A program made the position numbers and the translations under genes. Of a stretch of DNA of 64,000 nt, positions 46,569 to 60,532 are shown in pieces. A model generated the notes under the pieces. That model ran no database searches, had not been told where the DNA came from, and saw nothing but the letters and a program-made list of their open reading frames with translations. Each line of letters starts with the position of its first letter. Position 1 is the first letter of the stretch. The stretch comes from Rutpela maculata (taxonomy: Eukaryota > Arthropoda > Insecta > Coleoptera > Cerambycidae), in NCBI GenBank assembly GCA_936432065.2, contig OW386293.2:65613965-65677964 (forward strand), given 5' to 3'.

Positions 46569-47514
46569 AAACTTCTTTTGCTTCAGATTGTGATTAAAAA
46601 GTTATTAAAAAATTTTTTTTTCGAAATTAAATACGCCTACTATGATCAAAAAAAATTGGCAAAAATTAGGAATTTATATTAGCGATTGAGATAGGGTTTT
46701 TGCTTTTACAGAATCTTGTTCGGCATGACCTGTATACCAAATTTCGTTAAAAAATATTAATTCCTCTACAAAAACATTATATCTAAGATTTCAATAATAA
46801 TCACTACTATTCGAGTTATTTATTGTAGGATATTTACATAACTTGGTAGTGGTGTAATAATGACGCTAATTAAGCATTAGGACACATTTTTTTCCAAAAC
46901 ACTGTTATGAAATGAATATTTGAAAAATGGTGGCTATTTTTAAAATACTTAGAACTCGGCATACCAATATCTTTGTTAACATGGAGTGCTTTGGAATGGA
47001 TTTGACAGTTTTTATTATTTCAATTTTATCAGCAATAATTAATTGTTGTGCAGCCATGTTTAAGTTTAATTTGACATTCGATGCAATTGTGAAATCTATT
47101 CCAAAGCACTCCATGTTAGCAAAGATATTGGTATGCTGAGTTCTAAGTATTTTAAAAAATCGCTACAATTTTTCAAATATTCATTTCATAATAGTGTTTT
47201 GGATAAAAAATGTGTCCTAATGCTTAATTAGCGTCTTTATTACACGACTGCCAAGTTATGTAAATATCCGACAATAAATAACTTGAATAGTAGGGTGATT
47301 ATTATTGAAATTTTAGATATGATTTGTTTTTAAGGAATGAATATTTTTTAACGAAATTTAGTATACGGAGGTTTTAGGTCACGCCGAACAAGATTCTGTA
47401 AAAACAATCGCTAATATAAATTCTCAATTTTTGCCAATTTCTTTTGATCATAGTAGGCGTATTTAATTTCGAAAAAAAAAATTAAATAACTTTTTAATTA
47501 TATTGAAGAGGTTT
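46569..47514. repeat. Fold-back repeat, arms of about 430 bp
   Basis: The left arm (46569-47004) matches the reverse of the right arm (about 47090-47514) at roughly 90 percent, with a loop of about 85 bp. Shared phrases include AAATTAAATACGCCTAC, GAATCTTGTTCGGC and CATGGAGTGCTTTGGAAT. Frames in the arms are by-products of the symmetry. A fold-back or MITE-like element is likely, with no transposase. Confidence 0.88.
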
Positions 47515-49720
<2,206 letters not shown>

Positions 49721-49727
49721 AATAAGG

Positions 49728-50640
49728 TACCTTTATTTCGTGACGCTCGCGCAGATGCCGCACTATTCACCGTTCTTTCGTAGTCCGTGAATCCGTGAGT
49801 GCATTAATCAAATCTGCCACTTTTGTGGTAATGAAATTTTGGTTTTCTTGCTGACTTGTTGCTGTTGTTTCTTTATGATGAATTTTAATGCTAAAAATGC
49901 TGGATTAATGGTAAAAAAGATTACTTGCTTTTTCTCCAGGTAAGTCAAATCAGACAATGATGAAATTTTAAGGTTATGCAATCCTTTTATGTTGACATGT
50001 ACATAAAGTTCTAAAACTTCACAATTCTTGGAACTATATTCTTCTTGAACACTTATTTAATGCTTGATATGCTTTATTCGAAAGATTATTTACTTTTAAG
50101 AATGGGAATAAACTTTTTATAAAATTCTCCTAGAAACGCTCATTGTTTCATGGAATCTTTTGTAAAATTTTGATTTATTTTCAAAATTTGGATTGCTTCA
50201 TCTGTCCAATTAAATAATTTTGATTTAAATATTAAATAAAATTTTCTATTCATACATTTTCTGCCTCTTATTTTGCTTGAAACAGATTCCTTATACTATA
50301 CTGATTCTTCCAGTATCTTTTTTATGTAGCAATTCTTTGATTGAAGCCAGTTCGAAGGGTTGTGTGGTTTTTTACAAAATTACACTTTAAAGCGATTTTT
50401 AACAATTTAGAAACATGGATTTACCTTTCCTATGCTATAAATTAACTAATTTCCTTATTTCTAATAACAAATTCACGTTTCAATGCGAATAAATACTAAT
50501 ATTAAAACTTCTTGTTTACAGGAGTCGTGAGCTAAGTTTATTCACTTCCCTATTAGTTTACCTGTCGTACTGAAATCACTGTGGAATGTTCTTTGGAGTA
50601 TTTTGTTTGAATAACTGCATAATGAATTGAAAAATCAAGT
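49728..50640 (+). repeat. Diverged direct repeat, copy 1
   Basis: Aligns by eye with 51849-52800. Shared landmarks in order are GGTACCT near the start, TTTGTGGTAAT, a TGGATTAAT phrase, GGTAAGTCAAAT, TTGAAACAGATTCCTTAT, a TTCTTTGxAGTxTTTT stretch, and CTGCATAAT. It has no open frame. It could be an old segmental duplication or old LTRs. Confidence 0.65.
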
Positions 50641-51848
50641 TTCTTAATAGCTAATTGTTAAAATGACCAGTGGCATCACTTAACTTTGGTGGCTGGTGAT
50701 ATTTTAATTGGAAAAGAAAACTGAAGCCTAAAACTCACGGATAGGTATCCCAGGATAAACATTAAACATAAGGTCTTTGATTAGTAATGTTAATATTTTA
50801 TAGACGAGCACTTATTTTTGAAAAATCTCACTTGTTTGCTTGTTAACGGTGCTCTTTTTTTTAAAGAGTCCTTATACACTTAGTGAGTGGTTTGCTCAGT
50901 GTTTATGTGTTCTTATTAAGTCCTTTCTTAATGTTTTTAAACGTTTTTGTCTAAAATTTATAATTTTCACTTTATATTTAAAGTTAATTTGAAATATATT
51001 GATTTTTAGATGTGGAAATCTACGTTTCCTGTTTTATGAAAGTTCTTCCACTATGAAGTATTCCTGACCAACATGTGATTGTTCATTAACCCGAAACACT
51101 CTAACGATGGATTCCTTGTATCATTTTATCACCTTTTGTATTTTGTTAAAGAAGTCTAGCTTCTCAAGATAAAGTGAGTTGTACAAAATTTCTTAAATCT
51201 AATAATAATAAAATAATAATTATTTAAACTTGTTGAATCTAGTGAAAGCTACACTGGCAATGCACTCACAATTTGTAACTCATACCAGTTTCTTGATTTG
51301 TTTTTTTTTTCTGGTATTTTGCAAGTTTTTCATGCAAATTTGCAAATAGCAGCGTCGATTAAATCTTTTAACTAAATTTGCCTCTTTATCCTTTATATGA
51401 GACCAAAATATCACATCAATATATATATATATATATATATATTGTTATGTTTTCTGGGTACTAAAGAAAGAGAAAGAAATTTGTTAATTTAATTTTTTAT
51501 TAAATATTAATCTAGAAAGCAGAAATTTTTATATTCGGCGCCACTGCTTCCTAGTTTCCCAGCAAACACACATTTATTAGCATGAGTTACCAATAGGTGT
51601 CACTCTATCTCAGTGCAGATTCTTTAGCTCAAATTAATAAAAGGCAAATTAAAATCATAGATCAAATAATAACAATTTTATTTAAGAAAAGTAGATCAGA
51701 TTAATTTACAAAATTTTAATTTAGTTGAACCTTGGCCTTGGGTTTCTTATATTTAGGAAACAAAATTCTGCCCTTTTATTTTAATTACAAATACTTATTC
51801 TAAGAAAATGAAAGAAATCTTTGCTTTATTTAATATCGATAAAACAGG
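50641..51848. other. Sequence between the two direct repeats
   Basis: No gene. A short (AT)n lies at 51419-51441. Confidence 0.4.
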
Positions 51849-52800
51849 TACCTGTATGCGACGTGACGTCCCGATACGAATCACTGATTTGTTGCACTAC
51901 ACTGTTGTGATCCTGGTTACCTGCAAATTCCCTCGATTTCTCGTGCCGTGCCTTTGTGGTAATTTTGTTCCTTGTGAAATTTGTTCAATTTGATGTGCCT
52001 TGGACGACTTTGATGCTAAAATATTGGATTAATACCGTATGGCTTACTTGAAAATCCGGTAAGTCAAATTTGACAAACAGCTGACATTAAGGTTATATTT
52101 TGATGATAATTATTTTGTTTTTTAAACCTTGCAACATTGGTTCTTCTTACTTCTCAACTTATTAATGTTTGATTTACATACTTTTCTTCATCTGAATTTG
52201 AATTTTCTTTACTATTTGTAATAATTTCTGGACTTTGAAATAACTCTCTTCTTTTTATTACAAAATCAATAACTTATAACAAACTTTTCATGGAAACGTT
52301 CCTTGTTTCTTGAAAACTTTGTTAATTAATGACTTTTTTCTGAAATTAGATAACTAGACCTGTCAAAATTTCATAAATTTTATTTGGTTATGAATTTAAA
52401 TTTTTCTTTTAGACCTTCTCTGTCTGTTTTACTGTTTGAAACAGATTCCTTATTTAATTCTGATTCTTTCAGTATCCCTTTTATTTCTCTAGGCTTTATA
52501 TTTAAGTAGTTCCAAAACGTTGCATGATTTTCACATAATTTCTATTTTAAACAATTTACACTAGATTTGATGCATGATTTACCTTTCTTAATCTTCTTAC
52601 TAACTAGCTCTCTTAATTCTAATTAACAAATTTACTTTTCAGTATGAATAAACTCTATAACTTTTTATTTTCAGAACTCGTAGTCAATGTTTCTTCAGTC
52701 CTTGAAGTAGTGTCCTTTTACCTACCGAACTGAAAATCATTTTGAAATGTTCTTTGCAGTGTTTTCTTTCAACTGCCTGCATAATAAATAGGAAAGTAGA
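51849..52800 (+). repeat. Diverged direct repeat, copy 2
   Basis: See copy 1 at 49728. GGTAAGTCAAATTTGACA lies near 52058, a splice-donor-like string present in both copies. Confidence 0.65.
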
Positions 52801-52845
52801 TATGCAATGGGGCTACGGGGCCAAAACCCCATGCTTTTTCTTATG

Positions 52846-53332
52846 GAGGTTCATCGTGGTCTTTTTTGATACATCAATAACCTTCAGATGACCTTCACTC
52901 ACACCATTTTTCCCATACACATGATAATATTTATTTTTTATTTGAATTAAATTCCTAAAACTTTGAATAATTAATGAATAATTTGCATAGTCACGTGATA
53001 ATATTTATATTTATTTTAATTACTATTGAAAAGCTGTTCTCACCTCTAGAGTTAACACTGTAACAGTAAACATGAATCAGTAAGGTTTATCATGGTCTTT
53101 TTAATACATCAATAACCTTCAGATGACCTTCACTCACCTCACCTCATACTTCTAATTTCCTATAGAGGGAAGTCACAATATGATAATATTTGATTTAAAT
53201 TCTTAAAACTCTGAATACTTATAATTTCCTATAGTCACGTGATAATAATTATATGTATTTTAATTATTATTGAAAAGCCCCAACCATACGCCTCTGGAGT
53301 TAACATTATAACAACAGTATAGATGAATCAGC
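52846..53332 (+). repeat. Tandem pair of about 240-bp units
   Basis: The units at about 52846-53083 and 53086-53332 share ATACATCAATAACCTTCAGA, a CACGTGATAAT phrase, TTGAAAAGC, a CTCTxGAGTTAACA phrase and ATGAATCAG. Further loose copies of the ATTTCCTATA...TCACGT phrase lie near 53725-53745. Confidence 0.8.
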
Positions 53333-53456
53333 AATTATATTTTTAGATATATTAAATTCTTATAGCATGTACAGTATTACCGACACTTACTACAACTAAT
53401 ATATATTCAGGTGATAAGTCTATATTTTTATCATAATTATTTTTAATGAAAAAAAT

Positions 53457-53534
53457 CCAGCCACCGCCCAGGATTCGAACCACCGATCTCCGGTTTGAAA
53501 GCACAATGCTCAACACACTGGGCTATCGAGGTAC
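53457..53534 (-). other. tRNA-like module followed by a T-run
   Basis: The minus strand has an A-box-like TAGCCCAGTGTGTTGAG, a B-box GGTTCGAATCC, and GGCTGGA followed by seven T. The anticodon and acceptor arms do not pair properly. It is probably a tRNA-derived repeat head, as at 36033. Confidence 0.6.
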
Positions 53535-53797
53535 CTGACTTCAAGTCGATTAATACTGGTATACATGAATCAATGCATGACGTCACACACAAAGAAAAGC
53601 ATGCGCATTGAAGGTCTACTGTATTAGCGAAATCTATTTCAATTTCCTGAAATGTAATATTCATATTTATTTATTATTAATATTAATTTTTATTTTAAAC
53701 TCCTTAAAAACTTTTGAAAACTCATAATTTCCTATATAGGAGTCACGTTATAATAGTTATTTACCATTAATTATTTTTATTTAAAAAAAAAAAAAAA

Positions 53798-53876
53798 TTC
53801 AGCAGTGACCGTGGATCGATCCTGCAAACTCTTGACTGAGAGTCCGAAGCGCTCTCCACTAATCCACTGTCCTACA
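53798..53876 (-). other. tRNA-like module followed by a T-run
   Basis: The minus strand has an A-box-like TGGATTAGTGGAGAGC, a B-box-like GGATCGATCC, and TGCTGAA followed by a 15-base T-run. The body differs from the modules at 36033 and 53457, yet the join to the T-run is alike. Confidence 0.5.
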
Positions 53877-53879
53877 TAC

Positions 53880-55900
53880 TAAATAAATGCTTAATTGTTG
53901 GTATCTTCCAGCTGTTATAGTTAGATACATTTACAATCTTCTTATCAATTCTTCGAAATTACCTATTTAACATAAAGATAACGAACCATATCTATCGACA
54001 GAGAATATGTATTAATTATTATTAACCATTTCTTTAACAACTTTATTATTTTTATGAGAATTGTTTTTTCAATTATTTTATAGAAAAGTTTTTCGTCGCC
54101 TAATAATTTTTAGCTTCAAATAATATTGACTAACAGACTAGAAAAAAATTAAAAGTCTTTAATATTATACAACATTGTTTGTTATTCTAGATTTCGACAA
54201 CGATCACCTCATCACCAGGGGAATTACTTAAATGACTTATATTAAAAACGTTTGCATGTGACGTCATACCTCATTATATTTTTTTCTGAAAAAAATAGAG
54301 ACTAAAAATAATGTAGATAAAAGTTATATTTATATTTAACCACTTAATGATGTCCAAATATCAATGGAAACCATAAAATGTTATAAATATTTTCATGTTC
54401 AAGTGTTAAAGCAGATGTCGAACTTTAATAAAAATTGAAATAGCCACCCAACGATGTCTACTATATTAGTGAAATCAATTAAATCATACATAGCTTTAAT
54501 CTTTCAGCTTATCAGCTTCATGATGTCTGGTCAATCTAAATTTTACATGTATATATACCAGGCACTAAATGAATGAAATCGTTTACCATAATATGCCAAA
54601 GGACCTTACTTTAAACTTTATCCGATTTTAGTGAAAAAAAAACTAAGATTCATTAAAAAATTTACCATACAATTCAACTAGAGGTAAATGTATACGTCTA
54701 TACACAAAAAGTTATTAAAAACCCCAGGATTGCAAATATTCATATTTAAGTGCTGGTGATATCAAACTTTAACAAAATTAAAATAGACACCTAACGATAT
54801 CTACTATATTAGGAAAATCTTTAACTTCAATATTTCAATTTCATGAAATGTAATAATACATACCTTTAGATCGGTGACTGAACAATGAAACCAAACGTAG
54901 AATTTTATTTCTTTCCATCAAGCCATAGAGGTTATCTTTAAAACGCATCTAACGAGTTCAACGATTATACATAAAATTATATATTATTTATAAGATGGAA
55001 AATAAACTAATGATATAACAATGTTAAGATTTTAGAGACAAACAAAAATTCATATTCACAGTGGACATTGACGAGCATTAGTCATGGGCGAAGTAAAACA
55101 TAGTAATTTATATAATATAACCTATCAAATAATATTCAAATGTTCTAAGACAAAAGTTACATTTAATGATTGATAGGTACCTGCTTATACTCATAACTCA
55201 AAATGATCTCTAAATGAATTAGCAAATGTTTTCTCATTTTTAACACCAATATTTGAATTTAAAATCATTCTTTCTTTTGACTGTGAATCAGCAGCATATA
55301 TTATAAAAAATCCTTCTAGTTTCAAAAGAACTTATTAGCAATTAAAAGATTTTTCCAAAATATGAAAAATATGAATTCCATCAGTTACACCCTGTATGAA
55401 CTACTGATTATACAAGATACCAACAGAAAATTACCTAGTTTATTTAATTAGTATTCACTTTCAAATACAATCATTACATAAAACTTTTCAGACAACACAC
55501 AGTAAATATTAATTTAATTTTTCAGGAAAATAATATTACATAAAAACTTAGACGTGGGTTAATTCTGTAGAGCTCTAGTGATAACAAAATTTCAATAGGA
55601 CCTTCATAAAATATTATGACAATGAAAAGTTTTTAGATTATAATATTCTATAATTGAATCAAAGGCATATGCTAATCACAGTTTTAAAACACCAACAACA
55701 CCTTTCTTTTATTGTATTATGAATGAATCCATTGTTTCAATTATCATTTCAACCTTTAATGAATCGATCCAACTTCCACTTTGAAAAAGTATATTATACA
55801 AAATAGTAAAACATGTTTTATATACCAAATAAAATATTTAGTAAGCTAATCATTCCTGGAACAATGTTTTAATCATCTTCAATTAGAGAGAGCTGCAAGC
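53880..55900. other. AT-rich stretch without recognised genes
   Basis: Loose repetitions of AACGATxTCTACTATATTAGxxAAATC occur near 54451 and 54793. There is no coding sequence that would supply other Polinton genes. Confidence 0.4.
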
Positions 55901-55924
55901 AGGCTTCCTTATCACAATTTACGG

Positions 55925-56069
55925 TTGATATAAAGCAGGAAGTCGCTGAGCACTTGTTGTTAGTTTATTAATAACCGACTATCTTAACTTTTATTCTTTA
56001 GTGTTGTTATCTACACAGTTTGTCAATTATCCGCTTTTATTGTTCTCTTCTATCTGTTTTATTGAAAGG
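55925..56069 (+). promoter_or_regulatory. Possible promoter and first exon of the Polinton polymerase gene
   Basis: A TATA-like GATATAAAGC lies near 55928-55937. About 130 bp further on, AAAGGTAAGTTTAAT (GT near 56070) is a good splice-donor match. The paired acceptor would be ATTGTTTCAG near 56621-56630, after which the first ATG that fits the protein start is 56727. This is inferred from sequence signals only. Confidence 0.45.
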
Positions 56070-56220
56070 TAAGTTTAATACAAATATGACATGTTACATA
56101 TCAAATTAAACCTCATAACTAAACCCATAGATTTGGACTATTTTCATTAATTGTTTTAACATCTAGAATTATATTTTGATGGTGCTATATAAAAGTTTAT
56201 TCTTATTAGTCATTTATGTT

Positions 56221-56552
56221 CAGTGGCGTCCAGGCAAATTTTAGTTGGGTCCGCTTAGGGGGTCCCAATTTTTTTCTTTACAGTGAGAAGAATTTTAAAA
56301 TTGTAACACAATATCACCGTTATAGCACAGACAGCGCGCGACAGCGTTGTTGCCTAGCAAAGACGCAAAAGTAAGTTTCTTATTCTGTAGAAGGTAGCGA
56401 CAAATTATAGACGATGTTGGAGAAATAAATAAGAGACAAATTACAAATTTTCCGATTGTTCATTACCATGTTTTATTGATCGGATAGGAGGCTAAAAGAT
56501 CTAGGGGCCAGTCCGCGTTTGCGAAACCGCGGACCTAACCAGAACGCCACTG
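56221..56552. mobile_element. hAT-type element, 332 bp, 8-bp TSD, in the leader intron
   Basis: Exact TTTATGTT copies flank it (56213-56220 and 56553-56560). The ends are CAGTGGCGTCCAGG and, in reverse, CAGTGGCGTTCTGG. It is non-coding. Confidence 0.88.
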
Positions 56553-56591
56553 TTTATGTTATATCAAATTAAAGCTCTTAACATATAGATT

Positions 56592-58070
56592 TTGAACATG
56601 ATAGAATCTCTGAAACTAATAATTGTTTCAGATTACATCTCACCGACACAGATCGTTCCTGAAGTAATATCCTTCGGTATAACACACTCACACACGCAGT
56701 TCTCAGTTAACTTTCAGACAAGAAACATGTCTTTCACCAACAATATTGTGAAGAAAATTCAATCAATCCTAAACAACCCCCGCCTTAAGGAAGAAAATGG
56801 TATTCCTCAAGGGATTAAAGAATGTTACAAGGCGGTACGAGCCATCAATAACGCTTTAACCAAGGCTGATTCGTTGGGTGAGAAACAACACCTGACTGCT
56901 GCTCTGAGCCAGGTAAAGAGCTTTAGGAAAATGTTTAAGGAATTGCAAGTTGTTGGATCGGGATATAAAACGAGACGTGAAACTGCAAAACACCGAGTTC
57001 ATTGGGAAGACTCAACCACCGCATTCAAGAGCCGTATTAGAACAGGTGTGATTACCAACTTACGCCATTCAGATCCTAAGTTATTCCTTGAGGACTGTGA
57101 GGCGCTCTTCCACCGACGTATCCATAACATCTTAAAGAAAGAGGAGGCTTTAAAAGTTAATGCAGTTTTTTGCGGTCAATTTGTAATTGATAAAGCTGAT
57201 GAGGTAATTGAGGAACTTAAATTTCTCAACACCAAAAACAGACCCATCTATCGAGATACAGACCTTAAGCAGTGGTTCAAGGAACATATTCTATCCCCCA
57301 TTCTTACTGATCTGGAAGAGTTTCAGGAAAGAAATAGCGGCTGGGCGCTTGAAGCCATACTAAACTTGCAAGTGAACATTAACAAATATACCGCCCAACT
57401 TGGATCATCATACATAAAGTTACCCAAACCAATAGCTAACAAACAGGCGTGTATAAACATAAAAAATAGTGATAACGCATGCTTCGCTTGGAGCATCGTT
57501 TCTGCCATATATCCAGTGGGTTGGGGAAATCATCCTGGCAGACCCTCTTCATACCCTCATTATTCCAAGCTACTAAATCTAACAGGTATTCAGTTCCCAA
57601 TGACATTAAAACAAATACCGAGATTTGAGAAGCAAAACAGTATATCAATCAACGTTTATACCCTTAAGGTAGTGAAGAAAGGGTATATAACAGTTCCAAG
57701 CTACTTAACAAAAAATAAAATGGATAAACACGTAAATCTGTTGCTCGTTCAAGATCAATATTATACTGATGATGATGATGAAGAAGATAATGATGTTCCT
57801 TTCACACCCATACGATATCATTATGTATGGATAAAAGATTTATCCCGTCTTGTATCCACTCAACTAAGTCAACACAAAACAAAGAAATATTTCTGCGACC
57901 GATGTCTCCACTATTTTTATACCCAAGCTGGATTAGATAAGCACACTGAAGATTGCAAAAATTTAAACGAGTGTAAAATTAGGCTACCCACTCAAGATCA
58001 GAAGATGCTTTCATTTAAAAACTTTAAAAATAAAGAAAAGGGTCCCATTCATGCATATATTCCGATCTAG
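56592..58070 (+). pseudogene. polB: PolB N-terminal segment, 492 codons
   Basis: The frame is open from 56592, but the sequence before 56631 looks like intron, and the likely start is ATG 56727 (MSFTNNIVKKIQ). Residues about 46-290 are helical and charged. DNACFAWSIVSAIYP near 296-310 is a conserved stretch in insect relatives. A Cys2-His-Cys finger (CDRCLHYFYTQAGLDKHTED, first Cys at residue 435) precedes the exonuclease region. The frame stops at 58068-58070, just where the first exonuclease motif (YSDLEC, Asp and Glu) is readable one frame over. Confidence 0.88.
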
Positions 58071-58451
58071 AGTGTATTTTAAAACCGGTGGAGGAGACCA
58101 ACAAATATCAGGAGGCACATACCTTGTAGTATAGCATACTATGTAAAGTGTTCATATGATGATAGCCTATCATTTTATAAATCATATAGGGGAGAAGATT
58201 CTATAGAATGGTTTTCAAATGAACTCAAACAATTTGCTGAGGATTTGGAAACGGTATTTCTTTGCCCTCTACCCCATGGATCAATTATCTCCACAACAAC
58301 AATCTGAATTTGATAGTGCTACCCACTGCCACATTTGCGAGAAACAGTTTAATATAAATAGTATAAAAGTCCGGGAACCACTCCCATTATACAGGTCACT
58401 ATAGAGGCCCCGTCACATCAAGACTGTAATTTAAATTATCAGGATAGTCAC

Positions 58452-60110
58452 GTGGTACCAATAGTTTTTCACAACTTAAGTGGATACGATGCACACTTTA
58501 TAATAAAAGATATTGCTACAAATATTGATGGTCGCATTGATATACTACCCATCAATAAAGAAAAATATATTTCATTTACCAAAAATATTAGTGAAAATGT
58601 GATTAAATTTAGGTTCATCGATTCTTTTAGGTTTATGGCAGGTAGTTTGGATACATTAGCCTCATATCTAGAGGAGCATCATATATTAAAATCAGAATTT
58701 TCACAATTAAATGATGAACAATTTAATCTATTGAAAAAGAAAGGGGTCTTTCCATATGACTTTATAGATTCCTTTGATAAGTTACATTATTCTGAACTAC
58801 CAACAAAATCTGAATTTTATAATAAATTGGATGAGAAACATATATCACAGGAACAATATGCACATGCTCAGAATGTTTGGTCGAAATTCGGGTGTCAAAA
58901 TTTAGGTGACTATTCCGATTTATACTTAAAAACTGATGTTATGCTTTTAGCTGAAATTTTTGAGCAATTTAGGGAAACCTGTCATAAAACATACCATCTT
59001 GATCCAGCACATTACTATACTCTACCTGGGTACACCTGGGACTGTATGATGAAACACACCAAAGTAAATCTTGAACTTCTCGATGATATTGATATGATAA
59101 TGTTTATAGAACGCGGCATTCGAGGTGGACTAAGTCAATGTTCGAAACGTCGATCCAGAGCCAACAATAAATATATGTCTGACTATAATCCATCAAAACC
59201 TAGCACATATTTAATGTACTTCGACATAAACAACCAATATGGTTGGGCCATGGAACAAGATTTACCATATGGACAATTTAGTTTTATCGAGAATTTCGAA
59301 AATTTTGATGTTTCCACAATATCTGATACATCACCCGTTGGCTATATTCTCGAAGTAGATCTAGAGTACCCAGAACACTTACACGATAAACACAAATACC
59401 TACCCTTTTGCCCAGAACATATAGTGCCCCCAGAGTCAAAATTACCAAAATTAATGGGTACGCTGTATAACAAAACCCGGTATATCATCCATTATAGAAA
59501 TTTAAAGCAAGCTCTGGTAAATGGATTAAGATTAATAAAAATTCACCGCGTACTACAATTTAACCAGTCACCGTGGCTAAAAGCCTATATCGACCTCAAC
59601 ACAAAATTACGTGCCAATTCCAAAAACGATTTTGAAAAAAACCTGTTTAAATTAATGAACAACGCTGTGTTTGGGAAAACAATGGAAAATATACGCAAAC
59701 ACTCCAACATTAAATTAGTATCTAAATGGGAAGGGCGATACGGAGCTGAAGCACTAATTTCCAAACCAGAATTTAAGTCAGCGACTATTTTTAATGAAAA
59801 TCTGGTTGCTATTGAACTCAATAAATATGAAATTTATTTCAATAAACCAATTTATGTAGGTATGTGCATATTAGACCTGGCAAAAACAACGATCTATGAT
59901 TTCCAATATAATTTTATGATGAAAAAATATTCTAATAATGAATGTGTAATAGTTTATACAGACACAGACAGTCTTATTTATGAAATACAATGTGATGATG
60001 TATACGAGGAACTTATAAAAAAAAACATATCAAAATTCGATACCAGCGATTATCCAGAAAATAATATATATATCATATACCACGTGTTAATAAAAAGGTT
60101 ATTGGTTTGA
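58452..60110 (+). pseudogene. polB: PolB exonuclease and polymerase segment, 552 codons
   Basis: Reads the exonuclease II motif NLSGYDAHFI (residues 8-17) and the exonuclease III-type DLYLKTDVMLL (near 156-166). Polymerase motif A is FDINNQYGW with D258. Motif B is KLMNNAVFGKTM (400-411). Motif C is YTDTDS (502-507) with both catalytic Asp residues. All polymerase active-site residues that I can check are intact. The frame ends at 60108-60110 because the AT-rich run near 60064-60080 shifts it; the expected continuation is open in the next frame. Confidence 0.9.
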
Positions 60111-60532
60111 TGAAAGATGAATCCTCCGGTCATATAATGACAGACTTTGTGGGATTAAGATCAAAAATGTATGCACTTAAATTACTAAAGACGTTGGAAG
60201 ATGAAGAAAAGGAGCGAAAAGTGTTAATAGAAAAAGGAGCAGATGGTGATGATATTGATATAGCTCTCTCAAATATTGGATTAACTAAAAAGGCGAAGGG
60301 GGTTAAGAAATCTGTTGTAAAAACCCGTATAACATTTAATGATTATATTGAATGTCTAGACAATTTTCATGAAAAAAATGTTAATCAAAATTTAATCCAA
60401 TCCTCTAAACACATTGTGAATTCAATAACCCAAACCAAAACTGCTCTCAGTCCCCATGATGATAAGCGACATTTAGTTAAGGACTCATATAACACTTTAC
60501 CTTGGGGCCACTATACTATCATGGAAACCTAA
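60107..60532 (+). pseudogene. polB: PolB C-terminal segment, 141 codons
   Basis: Continues the polymerase thumb after the frameshift (MKDESSGHIMTDFVGLRSKMYALK is typical of the family; only its first part is quoted here as MKDESSGHIMTD). It ends with an acidic and charged C-terminus and TAA at 60530-60532. The same sequence appears on the other strand at 63129-63554. Confidence 0.88.

Larger units (their letters stand above)
56592..60532 (+). pseudogene. polB: Polinton/Maverick protein-primed DNA polymerase B, frameshifted
   Basis: Four frame segments in order make a family B polymerase of the protein-primed (Polinton) type of some 1,250 codons. They are 56592-58070, about 58040-58400 in another frame, 58452-60110 and 60107-60532. 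The frameshifts are near 58040-58120, 58400-58450 and in an AT run near 60070. This enzyme would copy the linear element from its ends, primed by a terminal protein. The order of domains and the terminal repeat just downstream support a Polinton. No integrase, ATPase, protease or capsid gene is found upstream in the window. Confidence 0.9.

Noticed and set aside
46905..47139. Two overlapping 70-codon frames with similar sequence
   Set aside because: They are the two strands of the fold-back repeat and look alike because of its symmetry.
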